Shown: positions 12,146 through 24,530, counted from the first letter of the stretch. The stretch is DNA of 64,000 bases from Saturnia japonica (GCA_033032175.1 CM065318.1:2170001-2234000), one strand, 5' to 3'. Program-made: numbers and translations. The notes: generated from the letters alone by a model not told the origin.

Positions 12146-13495
12146 TTATTGGTTTAAAAAATTTATCACAGTCTCATTAGTCAAACTATATGACACTGCT
12201 GAGTCACTTAACATATTTATATTATACGCTATCAATATAGCAATATCACGTTGATATTTTTTGGGAAGAAACATTCTTTCCCGAGTTAACATAAAATTAT
12301 TAATAAACTTATTAACATCAAAAAATATAAATTGGTCACTGTGACGACATGTCAGATTATGTAGACTATTATTTAACATCTTAGTGTTATTATTTTTTTG
12401 TTTTAGGGATACAGAATATGGGAAAGCACACAACATTATTTTTCCCACGTCCAATTTCAACAGTTTTTCTGATGAAATATATAAATCATTTTTTTAATAC
12501 CTAAACTATTTCCTATTAAAATTACAATATTACATTGCTTCTCAAAATCAGTGTTCAAAATTTTATCAATAATTTGATTGTAAGTTGCACCTGTCATACA
12601 ATAATTAATAATTTTTCCTTTCAACCTCTGGGCCAACATTGACCCTATACCCTTACCTATTCTGTCACTAAAAACTATAGTTTTCGATACAGCATTGACA
12701 TCAGCACCTCCATGGATTAGAGAATTATTACTAATATTTGATTTGTTGCAATTTAAAACCTGTTCATATTGTAAGGACTGGTCTAAGTCTGGTGTAGCTG
12801 GTTCAGGAAGTATATGAACAACTTCAGAGGACAGAGTGTGCCTGGAAACTGATCCCTGAGTCAAATTTGTTATCAGTGGTTGTGTGCCATACAGAGATCC
12901 AGAGTCAACACAATCACACAACATACAATTGTTGAGTGACTGCATCCCCTCCACATTCCCCGCAACTGACTCCATCAACTCACCCACTGACACCATATGT
13001 TCACCTACTTTTTTTTGTAAACATTCATTTTCAGATATAATTTTTGTTATTAAATTTTTCTTTAATTGTAAATCAGCCTGTAAATGCTGTATGTCATTAC
13101 TGTATACAACCTGCTTTTCCTGAGCCAGTGATTTTAAGTTTTCTATTTTATTTTTTAATAATATTTTCTCACTAGCTAACACAGATAATGATTTACGATT
13201 TTTAAAATATTTAGTTCTCTTAACATATTTTGAAATTATTTTATTAATTTTAATATATTTTATTTATTTATTATGGCTGCTCATGGTAGGTCGTACTGTG
13301 GTGGAGCCTATGCAATCCAAAGTGGCCTTTGGTTGACTGTGAATTAATTTAGGACTACTCTCTATTAAATCATTATAAAGTATTAATGTTTCAGCACTTT
13401 TTTGGTAATCTACTTGTGACTCTAATTCGCTGATTACTTTTTGGGAATTGTTTAATTCTATTTTTAAGGAACTGATTTGATTAAGAGCTAGTTAA
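12146..13495 (-). mobile_element. Same LINE, ORF1: coiled coil plus SGNH esterase-like domain
   Basis: The frame 13182-12457 begins with a coiled-coil stretch (KNKIENLKSLAQEKQ and following) and ends in a domain resembling the SGNH/GDSL esterase found in ORF1 of CR1-group LINEs: IVFSDRIGKGIGSMLAQRL, then NYCMTGATYNQIIDKI, then NIVILIGNSLG. A frame change at about 12458 continues to 12146 (IMLCAFPYSVSL, FIFFDVNKFINNF). Upstream, 13490-13270 still reads as coiled coil (LNQISSLKIELNNSQKVISE) in a broken frame, so ORF1 extends to about 13495, where the element seems 5'-truncated. ORF1 ends 3 bp before ORF2 starts. The block-I GDS serine position reads SDR and the GxND block reads GNS, so activity is doubtful. 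Confidence 0.8.
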
Positions 13496-13499
13496 TACA

Positions 13500-15000
13500 G
13501 AATGTGCAGCGAGAATATTTAAATAAAATTAATTTCAGTTCCAGAAATCCAAATTCCAAATGTAATAAAACAAATTAATACAAAGAATAGCAGGAACTTT
13601 ATATAAAATTGTATTGGAAGGTAATATTAAGCTGTTTACTGAGTAAGTGTAAAGTGTATTCTAAACATTAGTATGTTTGTATGTATGTGAGGCAATTGAT
13701 TTAGTCTACAAATTTACTTCCACAAATTGTCAAGCAAATTGAAACAATTACGGTGCCTATATTGTAGGTGACGTTGTTCACAATGTGAACATTGAATAGT
13801 AAGAAATAAGGTGCAGTGTGTAATGTAAACATTAATAATTTTAATTATCACAAATACTTCCCAGAATTTATGAAACGGTTTCTAGTTTTGAATGTGAAGT
13901 CGTTGACTTTGTTTATGTATTGTACTTCCCTTTCCTTTGAACGTTGGTTTAAATTAAGATGTTCCTATTATTATGACACAACAATAAATTATTTTAAGGA
14001 CGAACACGGACTTTTACAATAGTTAAAGTATTTGTTTTAAATTAAAATTTATCAAAGCACAACTTGACGTCTGTTATTTACTTTCTACATTAAATATGCT
14101 CGCCGACTGCCTCTTAAGTCTATAAACTCTGAGGACTAAATCGGTGACTTTGGTACTTCTGTGGATCTCTACATTTTTGATTCTGAGTTCATTCATTTCT
14201 CTTCAGACTTTTGATATCCTGTCTTTATCTGCCTAATTAATCCTGAAATTCGAAGATCTCTTTTCAGTAGTATGTAGCGTATGCAGGTTATAAGTAGCTA
14301 GGGCCAATATTAATTGGTTATGGTAGGTAACCGGGTCTCTGCAGGAGATTCACTAAAGCAATTTTTGCATCGCTACGCTGGTACAATGGTCAGTTTCAGA
14401 GTCAAGAATAGTAATGCCGCCGAGGACTAGGAAAAATGGGTTTTATTTTGTGTGCTCATATTTGTGGGGAATTTACCATAATCGACACACTTGGCAGGCT
14501 GGTTAGCTTCGCAGTTTGGCTTAAAATAATACTCGAAGGATGTAGCTGGGCATCATTCAGATAATCTCTTAGCCGCATTTTATGACATACACGAGATGAG
14601 GTGTGGTGGTGCTGTTCGCCGGCAGGGACACGGCACAAAAAATATAAAAAACGAGAAACAAAGCCCCTTTTAAAAATTACAGAGACCGAGAGTGCGATCG
14701 AAGAGCATCCAGTGCGAGGCCCTTTTCGATAAGCATATCAGCGGGGTTGCGGAAGATTACGTTTTTAGCGAGTAAGAGATTCATATAACTAAGTCTGAAG
14801 TCCTTCGGTGAAGTACGAGAACACATGATAGGATTTCTCACATTAAAAAAAGAATAAGGCTAAGCCGTAATCCTAAATAAAAAAATTAAAAAAAGTTTAA
14901 TCAATTAATTTATCAGCAAAAATTAGAACATGAAAGAAGCTTTCACTAGATGCTATCATTAAGGTTTGTGTTTGTAATGTAATTAAACATATAGATAATA
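13500..15000. other. No gene recognised
   Basis: There are a small + frame at 13816-14022 and a minus frame at 14638-14456, neither with a known domain. The stretch 14650-14830 is less AT-rich and, on the minus strand, gives a short open peptide including KNVIFRNPADMLIEKGLALD. I do not recognise it. It may be a fragment of an LTR element or of a decayed gene. Confidence 0.35.
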
Positions 15001-15104
15001 TGAGAGTGCTTACTTATAGCCTAATAGCCGTGCCCGCGGCTTCGCTCACGTGGACTACAAAATGCCATCGACCGGACATAAGCGCGAATCTTGCTCTTCC
15101 GCTC

Positions 15105-16032
15105 CCGGCTATTTACATACATACATAAATCACGCCTATTTCCCAACGGGGTAGGCAGAGACCACGTCCTTCCACCTGCTACGATCCTGGCATACCTCTT
15201 ACGCTTCTTCAATATTAATTCATCTTTTCATGCATGCTCGTCGGTTAAGAGTACTCTTGACCTTACCTTTCTTCAGAACGTCTCCGATTTTATCGATAAA
15301 TGTTCGTCTAGGCCTTCCTGTTCCAACGATTCCTTTCACACTTGCATCATAAATTTGTTTAGTCATTCTTCTTTCATTCATTCTCTCAACATGTCCAAAC
15401 CATCTAAGCATCCCTTTCTCAATCCGTGTGACTATATCTTCTATCACACCACAAAGCTCTCTTATCACACTATTTCTTATCCTGTCACTCAATTTCACTC
15501 CTAACATACCTCTTAGCGCTCTCATTTCTACTGCATTTATTTTACTTTCATGATTATTCTGCCACACCCAGCTTTTACTTCCATACATGAGTGTTGGAAC
15601 CAACACTCCTCTATGCACAGCCAAACGAGCTTTCATAGAATTTTTCTGGCTGCTCATAAAGGAGTGTAACGTCCCATTCACCATATTACCGGCATTTACT
15701 CTCCTTCCTATATCACTCTCACACTTTCCATCCCTGGTAAACATCGATCCCAAGTATACAAACTCACTTACTTGCTCCAGTTCATCCTCATCAATCTGGA
15801 CACATACTTCCGTCATGTTTTCTTCCTTTTCAAACACCAAAACTTTCGTCTTCTTTGCATTTACTTTCATTCCCTTTCTTTCCAAAGCCTCATTCATAAT
15901 AGTCACCATCGCTTGCAAATCCTTAGCCGACGATGCAAGTAAAACTTGATCATCAGCGTAAAGAAGATATTTGACAAGTAACTCGTACATTCTCAGTCCA
16001 CAATCACTCTTTTTCAAATTTGTTTTAAACAC
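15105..16032 (-). mobile_element. RTE-clade LINE fragment with open RT domain
   Basis: The minus frame 16032-15220 (270 codons) encodes the second half of an RTE-type reverse transcriptase: LLYADDQVLLASSAKDLQ (active-site YADD intact), FVYLGSMFTRDGKCESDIGR, then the RTE-specific tail LRWFGHVERMNERRMTKQIY and GTGRPRRTFIDKIGDVLKKG. A frame change near 15215 leads to the last block (ERYARIVAGGRTWSLPTPLG), and the element ends near 15116 in an ATGTATGTATGT-type tail. The N-terminal endonuclease and fingers are absent, so it is 5'-truncated near 16036. The tail is shared with the SINE at 23115-23378. Confidence 0.88.
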
Positions 16033-16124
16033 ATTTTAAGCAGCTATTTTAAAGACAAAAATACTCTTTTTTTTTTATTTGTGCGGAACCCTAATCTTTT
16101 TTCTAGAATATAAAAATAGTCTAT

Positions 16125-16330
16125 GTTACTCCATAGAATATCAGCTATCAGCTATATATCAGTGAAAGTTCCGTCAAAATCAGTCCAACAGATTCGGAGA
16201 TTACTCGGAACAAACAGGCAGACAAACAGACAAATGGTTTTTTGTTATAGGTATCGTTTATACTTTCATATGCATTTAGTAATAAACTATTATTTTGACA
16301 TTACAAACAGATACTTCAATTTCATTAATT
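16125..16330 (+). repeat. Interspersed repeat, copy 1
   Basis: The segment includes TCAGTGAAAGTTCCGTC, GATTACTCGGAACAAACAGG and TTTATACTTTCATATGCATT. A reverse-complement relative occurs at 61765-61915 (GTTCCGAGTAATCTCGG, GACGGAACTTTCACTGG, CATATGAAAGTATACAC). I cannot name the family. Confidence 0.55.
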
Positions 16331-16379
16331 GTATAGAAGATATAGTTAAAGAAGATGTGACAATATAGAAGAGACTAGA

Positions 16380-17540
16380 GCTATCTTAACTTAGCAATTT
16401 ATGATCACTTAAAAACTATTTATACACAGACTTATCAAATATACAATCTTGTCCACAAAAAATTAATATACGCCCCAGATTAATACCAGTGTAGTTAATA
16501 AACAGAGGCTACTCACAAGTTCTTCTAAGTCAATACCAAGCGATATTTAGTTTAGACTCTAAGAAACTTTTAATGTCGATATAAATTAATTTAAAGCTTA
16601 CAATATAATTGTTCAACCTATTACAATAGTTCGAACAGATCTCTTTCAAAAATGTGTCATACACATTGCAAAGGAAATATATTTTGTCTCGTTGCAATGT
16701 TAGAGACTGCATATAATTTGTACATCGTGTTTTAAATCTTGTAAAAGCAATATGTAGACAGTTTCATTATAATCCCTTTTTTTCTTAAAACTTGAACTAT
16801 CATATGCCTGACGGTTTGATTGTGATTATCATGTAGATATTTTATATTTTTAGATTTAATTAGTTATCCATTTGCATCATGTATGTACACTTGTTCTTAT
16901 ATGGTAAATTATCCGAATACATGAACCCTGAATAGGGTATGGCAAATTATTAAAATTGTTTTCCCAAGCAATATTTCTACATTTTTATTTACCTAACTCA
17001 CTAATTAATTATCTATTTATACATAAAGCTTGTTTGTTTCATTGTCATACATTTATCTCATCTTATCTTGGCTCGGTCACCCAGACATTTGTTATAAATG
17101 TGCTATAAAAAACTGATTAAAGTCGCCGTTATGAAGAGATAGTAGTTGCATTTTACGATTATTAAAACCTGTGCAAGTTTAGTCTGCGAAACCACCACCA
17201 CTTACCGATTTCTCCTAAATTATTTCACTAACTAACATTAGTTTATATACACTTCTGTTTGCTAATTGCTTCTTATAGTAACACACTGTTACAGATTACT
17301 TTGTATGATTTAACATTTAGTAACACAAATGTAGGTATTCTTTATCCTTATAGCTTTAGCGTTTGTGCCACAATCCCATCAGACTGGCTCTTAAGTGCAG
17401 CTGCCGGAACACACAGCGGCGGATTTTCACCTTGAAGGTGGTAGCTAGATATGTGGACATCAGAAAAAGCCCTACACTGACTCATCGCTGCTTCATTGCA
17501 TCATTGTATAAAGAAGATAAAACGAAAATAACCAAGACGT
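16380..17540. other. No gene recognised
   Basis: AT-rich with no recognisable domain. The minus frame at 16712-16530 has no supporting evidence. Confidence 0.4.
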
Positions 17541-17542
17541 AA

Positions 17543-18123
17543 TCATTATATTAATAGGTGAAGCAAAAACTTTCTACCCTTTCTTACGAAAATTGCGCGG
17601 ACGGTAGTCTGTGAGATTTGGCATGTTTAAAATTTTTACGGAGAAGGAATGCAGAAAGTTAAAGTTTGTCTATAATATCTGTTACTAATATATTAAATTA
17701 AATTAATTATTACTGCGAATGCTGACACGACCATTGCCATTGAACTTAGAACCTCCCCCCCCCCCCCCCCCCGTCCCCCCCAATATTGACGTTGTCACTC
17801 AATCAAAAGTGACAGCAAATGATATACTACTCATTGTTTAGGTTCATACTGCAAATTTCAAACAGAAAACAGTCTATATTTAAAAAATCGCTGGTCGAAT
17901 TTCGATCATTCAGCGACCGCTAGTATGTCATGAATATGCATGCATAGATGTAAATTTATTTAATTTTATATATTAATAATACATATTATAGATAAATTTT
18001 AGCTTTCTGCACTCCTTCTCCATAGAAACTTTAAACATGCCAAATCTCACAGACTTCCGACTGCGCAATTTTCATTAGAGAGGGTACAAAGTTTTTGCTT
18101 CACGTATTAAAATAATGATATTA
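17543..18123. mobile_element. Fold-back (long terminal inverted repeat) non-autonomous element
   Basis: The left arm (about 17543-17710) and the right arm (about 17955-18123) are inverted copies. The left reads GTGAAGCAAAAACTTTCTACC, AAAATTGCGC, GTCTGTGAGATTTGGCATG, GGAGAAGGAATGCAGAAAG; the right gives the same series on the opposite strand with scattered changes. The arms are about 160 bp and the centre about 245 bp, including a poly-C tract at 17755-17772 followed by a second C run at 17775-17781. No open frame is present, so it is a MITE-like or fold-back element. Target-site duplication is not certain because homology reaches into ATCATTAT at both ends. Confidence 0.8.
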
Positions 18124-18844
18124 TAGTACCATCATTATCACATATTATGTCGCCATATGCGACTTTATATATATTAATAATAGTAGTGCCCGCAAATTCG
18201 TCCGCGTGGTATATTTCTTGTATTAAAAACCTCACCACAACTCAATATAACATCCGATAGTTTCTGTGTGATTTGTGTACAAACATACAGACTGACAGAC
18301 AAATTTCGACTCTTTACTCTTTTGTTATAAGTATATATTTAACTAATTATTACTATAATTTCTCTATAAAACTTCAAAGAACATTATTATCATCACAAGA
18401 CTACTACGTTACCGAATTTGATAACGAAGTACCATTATTGATTACTCCATATTTGTTAACGCTACATTGCATAAAAATTGCATGTACGTTTTGTCTAGAT
18501 AGTAGTAGGTATGTCTATTTTATCCAATCTTTTATTTGTAATATGGAAATGATGGTTGTCGTAACAAATGAGACAAATGTTAGAATAGTACGAAGGCTGA
18601 GCGACACCGAGCCAAACAGTGCGTAGTCGTAAGGGCGCGTCTGCAGCAGCTGGTACAGCTTCTGTATCTCCGCGCGATCACGTTCATCTGTAACAACATT
18701 CAAACTTATAACGCTTAAGGTACAAACTTCAGAATATTCACTGCGCTACATACAACTGAAAGTTTCGAGCTCCAACATTAAATGACATCAAATCTCCACT
18801 ACACAACAAGTAATCGCACATTACATTAAAACATTAATTACAAT

Positions 18845-19412
18845 GTCAACCGTGTATGGAATACTGTTCACATATCTGGGATGAATCCGCAAAAGACCTC
18901 CTTGGTGCTGCGGACAGGTCGCATAGACGGGCTGTCCGCATGTTTAATGACGCAGTCTTGCAGACGTTACCTAATACATCCAACCGCTTCAGCTCCGGGA
19001 GAACATTGCTTTTGATAAGCGTGTTCTATCCTCTGTATCATCTCTATCAGTACTCCTAAGAGCTGTTCAATCTAATTCCCGTCTCTCCTTTCCATAACAG
19101 AACCACACGCTCTGTGCTTCGGAGTCACAGTTATACGGTAGCCTCCTTCGCAGCACAAACTATAAAGTCCTCTATGTCTTATTTTTGTCATACCGTGGAG
19201 CTGTGGAACCATCTACCGGCCGATATGTTCCCGCCTTCGTACATCTTCGGGTCCTTCAAGGGTAACGTGAAGAGATATTTATGCAGGCCAGCATGACAGC
19301 GGCAACCGCTGTTGGAATTCGATTTATCGGTGGTGGTCGTTGTGTTTGGATTGTATTGTGCTTACCATCAGGGACGGTGCCGTCAATTAGCCGAGCTACT
19401 ATAAAAAAAGTG
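18845..19412 (+). mobile_element. Truncated LINE 3' end, family A copy 1 (in intron of the - strand Gr gene)
   Basis: The sequence encodes the RT C-terminal end CSHIWDESAKDLLGAADRSH, HRRAVRMFNDA, then after a frame break LRSHSYTVASFAAQT and ELWNHLPADMFPPSYIFGSF, followed by the 3' UTR phrase GTGCTTACCATCAGGGAC and a short A-rich end at about 19412. The same family recurs at 24650-25300, 40860-41215 and 42796-43450. It lies inside intron 3 (19775-18688) of the minus-strand receptor gene, in opposite orientation. Confidence 0.8.
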
Positions 19413-19640
19413 TGAATTGACGTATACTTGTTGTCTATAACATTTCATCAAAATCGAATGAGAAAATATTTATTTTTTAAATTGGTAATTCTTATAGTTT
19501 ATCGTTTGAACAATGCCATAGCTAAGCTTTCCGTGTAGAACTTTTTATAAAAATCGGTTAAGTCAATTTTGATTTAAATCCAGACATTCAAACAAATAGA
19601 CAACATTTTTTTTAATGTAATATTCGTGGCCAATGTTCTT
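19413..19640. repeat. Possible interspersed repeat fragment
   Basis: It contains AAAATCGGTTAAGTCAATTT and CAAACAAATAGACAAC, phrases often found in short insect interspersed repeats. No coding capacity. Class not assignable. Confidence 0.3.
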
Positions 19641-21431
19641 TATAATTTATAATATAAGCAACATATAATGACAAAATCAATTACACGTACAGATAGATCT
19701 ACAGATTTACTTATGTAAATTATTTAACTGAATATTGTACTACGTATATAAGTTTTTTAATTCATGTTAACTTACTTTTCGCATCCATTCTTTTTTCCAA
19801 TACTATAATTTTAATCCGTCTATTTTTTTCTTTTGTTAAATCGCACAGGATCGAAGATATGAGTAAAGAATGGAAATCCCATATAGTTTTCAATGTTAAA
19901 CAAATGACTGCTCTTACCGTGAAACCCTGTGAAATATTAAACTGGGATGTGATCACCTTTCGAACAAGTACTGGTAAAATGAATGACTGAATAATATTTA
20001 TAACTGGAAACATAGCTTTCCTTGTTTCTTATTTATTATCTTACTGTAATGAACGTAGTTATAGTGAACTGGACAGCGGAATAAACGAAACATGTATAGA
20101 GTAACTTAGGCACTCGCAACCATCAGCACGAAAAAAAAAAATAGTGAAATGGCATCTCTTGAAATGCGCTGTGTAAACATATAAATAAAAAAAATTATGG
20201 AATAAATTATTGTATAATAGAAATATTTATAAAGTTTATCCCACGACTCAGTTTGCGACTTTCACGTCATGTTAAACAGGAGCGAGCAATAGCACACCGT
20301 GATGTTCTCAATTAAGAAACAATAACTTACGTAAGATTTTATTCCACGGATTATATTATGAACATCCGCGATCACTATTAAGTTTGAAGTGAACAGAACT
20401 ACGTACATCTGAAACAGAGATTAAATTCCTGTGTATTTTTATGTAGTATATTTTATATAAATATATTATTTCTATATAATTCAAACGCAATGTATATTAT
20501 GTCTTGATAGAAATTGAATGTCAAAGAAACTCAATTCTGATTTGCACACGGGACACCTTTCTAAACAATAAATGAGAAATTACTGTAAACATCGACAGGC
20601 AAAATAATTACGGAGCAACTGAAACTGTTTGTAAGTACTAAACACACTATGTAAAACCTATGAGTAGCACTTTTTGGCGTGTCGTAATTCGTAACAAACA
20701 GTTTATAATATGCAAACGGCATTAAACGGTGTCTCTTGTCTTGTTGTTTAGTCTGCGTAAATAAAAAGTTAATTTATAAACATATTTACCAATTTCTTGA
20801 TATAATAATCAGCTTCGTCTAAAGCATCCATAATCGTCAGATACATAAGAACATACTTTTGCGGTTGGAATTTGCCTCGCTGTACCAACTGTTCCTCGTT
20901 CAACTCTTCCAACATACGCTTCACTCGACAGTACGACAGTGATATTATCATCAAGAGTGGTATTCTACCAACTACTATGAAAATATTCACGATACAGTCC
21001 ATTATGTAGAAAAACACTATGTCAATACATATATTTATCTAAATCAAACATATAATTATATTAATTCCTATTATCAGCAATAATGTTACGACAATGAGGA
21101 CGATAAAAATAATTCCCAAACACGGATAATTCCCACCCCTCGGTGTTCCATCGACATGTCTTATATAAGTATAATAATTCATTAAATACTCATCTTTGAC
21201 TATCAGCGAAACCAATATATACCACATACTTTCAAAGTATCTAGGAACCACGGAATGAACTGGGGCCACAGTTAATAGATGATAATACATCCACGTGAGC
21301 AGTACAGCCACGAGAAGACAATATACTTTGAAATACAAGCGGATCCGTTTCGAAGGGTGGACATCGTGGTACATTCCGCAGAACAAACGAACTAACAGCG
21401 TCGGTTTGATGTCTGAAACCATTAATACCAT

Positions 21432-23110
21432 GGCACAATCGATTTTAATTTATTTGTGTACGTTGTGGTTATTGTAGTGGTCTCGGAGTACTAAATGCAT
21501 TTCTATTCACTTTTACTGACCGTTGAGAAAGGCATTCGCTTTATTAATTTTGATACTAAACTCTAACCGCGACATTTCTCTTTCGAAAATTTACGTGTAC
21601 TTATTATCGGATTATATTTGTTTCAACTTTGACAGAGATACACATTCATAGATGTAGTCTACATGAGAGATGTCTCAATATGTTTGCAATATAATGTTAA
21701 TGTGTCCAACTGTAAGCAGCAAATTATAATTCAAAAACCCACCAAGATGGCGCTAGTGTATCAAGAGATATTGATACCTTTTCGTGATTTTATAGTTTTT
21801 ACTGTTGTACAACTTCAAAAAATAGTTGAATAATCTTGTTAAATGTTTGTGAAATTGAAAGTTATCAAACTTTAACATTTATTCATTTGCTACCGCAGCG
21901 CCACCCTACATTAACGCTTTTTAACGAATACTTTTTAATTTAAAGTTCTTTCATCCTCTTTACCTCTCTATAGTCTCCATGCTCATATCGTAACATTAAG
22001 AATGTGAATTAATTTTACGGTCTTATATTTTGGAGTTTTTGGCGGGATTTATGTGCCATGATGTGGTTTTTATTTTTAATTCTTTTACTTCGATTTTAGT
22101 TTTCATTAATTAATATTGGTGGCGTTTTGCGTAATACAGTTTCGTTATTCCGCATAAGTGAAGTGGATTATAAAACTAAACTGAAAGTATGCATTCAAGG
22201 ATCTCACAAAAACTCCCTAGAAAGTTCTAACAAGTTAAGAAGAAGAAGAGTTATATTTTTTTCTCTTTTAAAAATAATTTAACATTTTTAAAGTAAATAA
22301 AATACTTTAAAATGCTATTTAGCTTGCTTCATCGTGTTGTCGGCACGCGGGATAAATGTTTCGAGTTATTTTTTGTTACACCAAAGAAATAAAATTTCTT
22401 CCGTACGCATATAAGTATATAAACAATATTTTTATATTTTCACTTCGTTGTATCGTTGCTCGTTGGATTATAATTTTCTTCAATGTTTGAGACATTTATA
22501 TGACTCTGACAAGTTCATTGTTTTTCTATATATCGTTGGTTTCTATGTGAGCATACATATCAACAGACAGCAAGTCTGTTACAATATATTGATCTATGTT
22601 ACAATGTATAATGACCGTACCTGTTCTAAAAAAAGTTCTTGTTACTGTTTGTAAAGGACACAAGATTACAACAACTGATTAAAGCTACTTCATTGTAATC
22701 ACATTGTATATAATAATTACCTATTACGAAATATATAAAAATAATTTAAAAAATGTAATACTCCTATCTGGGAAAAAGCCTCTTCCCAAAACAACTTACA
22801 AACATTATATGTTTTATTAGCAAGTTTTAAAGCTATATAATATTAACACAATGTTTGTTAATAAGTTATATGAATTTTAGGGAACTTTGACATAACCTCA
22901 TACAATATGATTCAATCTGTATAAGTAGGCTCATAGCATCGGAATATTTGTTACATGATATAAAAATTTAATACAAGTGTAATTAATGTTAAAATATAAT
23001 GTTGAGATTTTTCTAAAGTTTTCACTCAGCGAATGGTGAAATTAAATGAATATTTGTATAACTATGTATTCTGAGATAATTGATCATAATTCATTTATTT
23101 TATTGTCTCT
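21432..23110. other. Region upstream of the - strand Gr gene; no gene recognised
   Basis: No protein-coding signal is seen. The first few hundred bases above 21431 would hold the promoter of the minus-strand receptor. The + frame at 22448-22654 has no known domain. Confidence 0.4.
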
Positions 23111-23114
23111 GCTT

Positions 23115-23378
23115 CATTAACCTAGTGGTCGTAAACGCAACAACTACTATGCTCGAAGTCCGCGTTTAGATTCCCAGGTTGAATAAAGTGTTATTGGGTT
23201 TTTGCACGAAATTCTCCGTAGCAGCTCGGAGTTTGGCTTTGTGCCCGATTAATGGCAATGGCTCGCCCCCTATTACATGGGACCTAAAAAATGTCCGGTG
23301 AACTGTGGGTATACATTAGTACACCTCTGCCTAACCCTTCGGGGATACAGGCGTGATGGTAAGTTATGTATGTTGTGT
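23115..23378 (+). mobile_element. tRNA-derived SINE (lepidopteran type)
   Basis: The 5' part has an A-box-like stretch (AACCTAGTGGTCG, 23119-23131) and a B-box-like stretch (GTTTAGATTCC, 23164-23174), as in RNA polymerase III promoters from tRNA. The body follows the common lepidopteran SINE pattern (AAAGTGTTATTGGGTTTTTG, CCCCCTATTACATGGGAC, GGTATACATTAGTACACC). The 3' end (CCTCTGCCTAACCCTTCGG, AGGCGTGATGG, TTATGTATGTTG) is nearly the same as the 3' end of the RTE LINE at 15105-16032, so that LINE family is the likely mobilising partner. The copy looks complete but somewhat mutated in the promoter boxes. Confidence 0.8.
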
Positions 23379-23625
23379 TACCTCTTCCATTAACATATGG
23401 TATTACTTATTGAGTAAATAAGGCCCCCTTTTCTTTTTACTATACCTATTTAGGGTTATTAAACTAAAGGAATAATTTGAATAGGTTTTGGAGGAGGTGC
23501 TAATATGTAAGATTTCATTAATTTATGGACGAAGTGTTTTACTTCAGAATCGGTTAATTTCTGCCAGGCCTAATTAAGTTTTTAGACCTCGGTCTCGTCC
23601 AGTATCTATTTAAAAATATCTACTA

Positions 23626-24530
23626 AGGTAAAGGCACTCAATTCCGAGGGGTTCTAAAAATGGCACCATATTCCGATGTATTTAGAATAACGACGTTTTC
23701 AAGTAATTTATTTATTATTTTTGTCTAAAAGATACATTATTCAATTATTAATTTATCTGTTCATTTTTATATGAGCAAAGGAGTGCTGTTGTGTGTGTAC
23801 GTTTTAAAATAAACGGTCAGTTCGATGCTAGCAGTTGACTCGAACAGACGTTTCATATATTTCGGACCTTATGCACGTGAGTAATACTATTTGTTAAATA
23901 GTGTTTTAGATGGTAGTTTAATACTGTGTGAGTTTTGGTTTAGGTTGAAATATTGGAAGGGTTATATTATTTATCGAAAATACTTATTTTTTTTGTGTTT
24001 TCTTCACAAATTGAGGAGAAAATAAGATTTTAAAATACCGCGGCATTAGGTGCCAAATATTATAGTAGGTTCCTAAATGCCGATGTATACCACGGAAATA
24101 CAATTTCTTAAGCGTTATCTTTTTTTTAATTTTGAAGGCAGTTTTATGATTACGAACTTAATATTTTAGTTCTGATTACTTAAAAAACTCATAAATATAA
24201 AAATCTAATTCCGAGGTACACTATGGCGTCGCATTTACTAATTATAGCAGGTCAAAGATTGTCTGTTTAGGTACTTTACTATTTCGTTGTATGGGAAATG
24301 TTAGTACTGAAAATTTAGTTATTAATGTGTTCTGGTATAATCCGGAGTGTGCTTTGTATATTTATAAGATATCGCAATTAAACATCATTTTATACATTTA
24401 ATATTAAAAAATCTTTTACTTTTTACTACTCGGAATTAGAAAACTTGATTTACGATTATAAAACTTTATTCCGATGTAATTAAATCGGAATAAGGTTATA
24501 TGAGTACCTAATTCCGTGGTATTGTAACAC
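23626..24530 (+). repeat. Left subterminal repeat array of the pogo-like element
   Basis: At least seven copies of TTCCGATGTA / CGGAATTAGG-type motifs occur in both orientations: 23640 (AATTCCGAGG), 23670 (TATTCCGATGTA), 24039 (CCGCGGCATTAGGTGCC), 24068 (GGTTCCTAAATGCCGATGT), 24210 (TAATTCCGAGGTA), 24432 (CTCGGAATTAG), 24468 (TTATTCCGATGTA), 24484 (ATCGGAATAAGG) and 24507 (CCTAATTCCGTGG). They repeat parts of the terminal inverted repeat and are probably transposase binding sites. Confidence 0.75.

Larger units (their letters stand above)
18515..21431 (-). pseudogene. Gustatory receptor gene, four exons, one in-frame stop
   Basis: Exon 1 spans 21431-20790, exon 2 20408-20331, exon 3 19926-19776 and exon 4 18687-18515. 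All introns have GT..AG borders (donors GTAAAT, GTAAGT, GTAAGT), and coding length is 348 codons including the stop. Lengths and phases match the + strand paralogue at 45569 almost exactly (exon 1: 214 versus 215 codons; exon 4: 173 bp in both). The protein has multiple hydrophobic helices and ends with the Gr last-helix block ERDRAEIQKLYQLLQTRPYD and TTTIISILQIKD, a variant of TYhhhhhQF. Exon 1 carries an in-frame TAG at 21041-21039 between two hydrophobic stretches; both sides stay in the same frame. It would act as an odorant- or taste-gated membrane channel if read through or if the stop is an assembly error or a polymorphism. A LINE fragment sits in intron 3. Confidence 0.85.

Noticed and set aside
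17755..17781. Poly-C tract as a regulatory G-quadruplex
   Set aside because: It is a simple homopolymer within a fold-back element; no support for a function.
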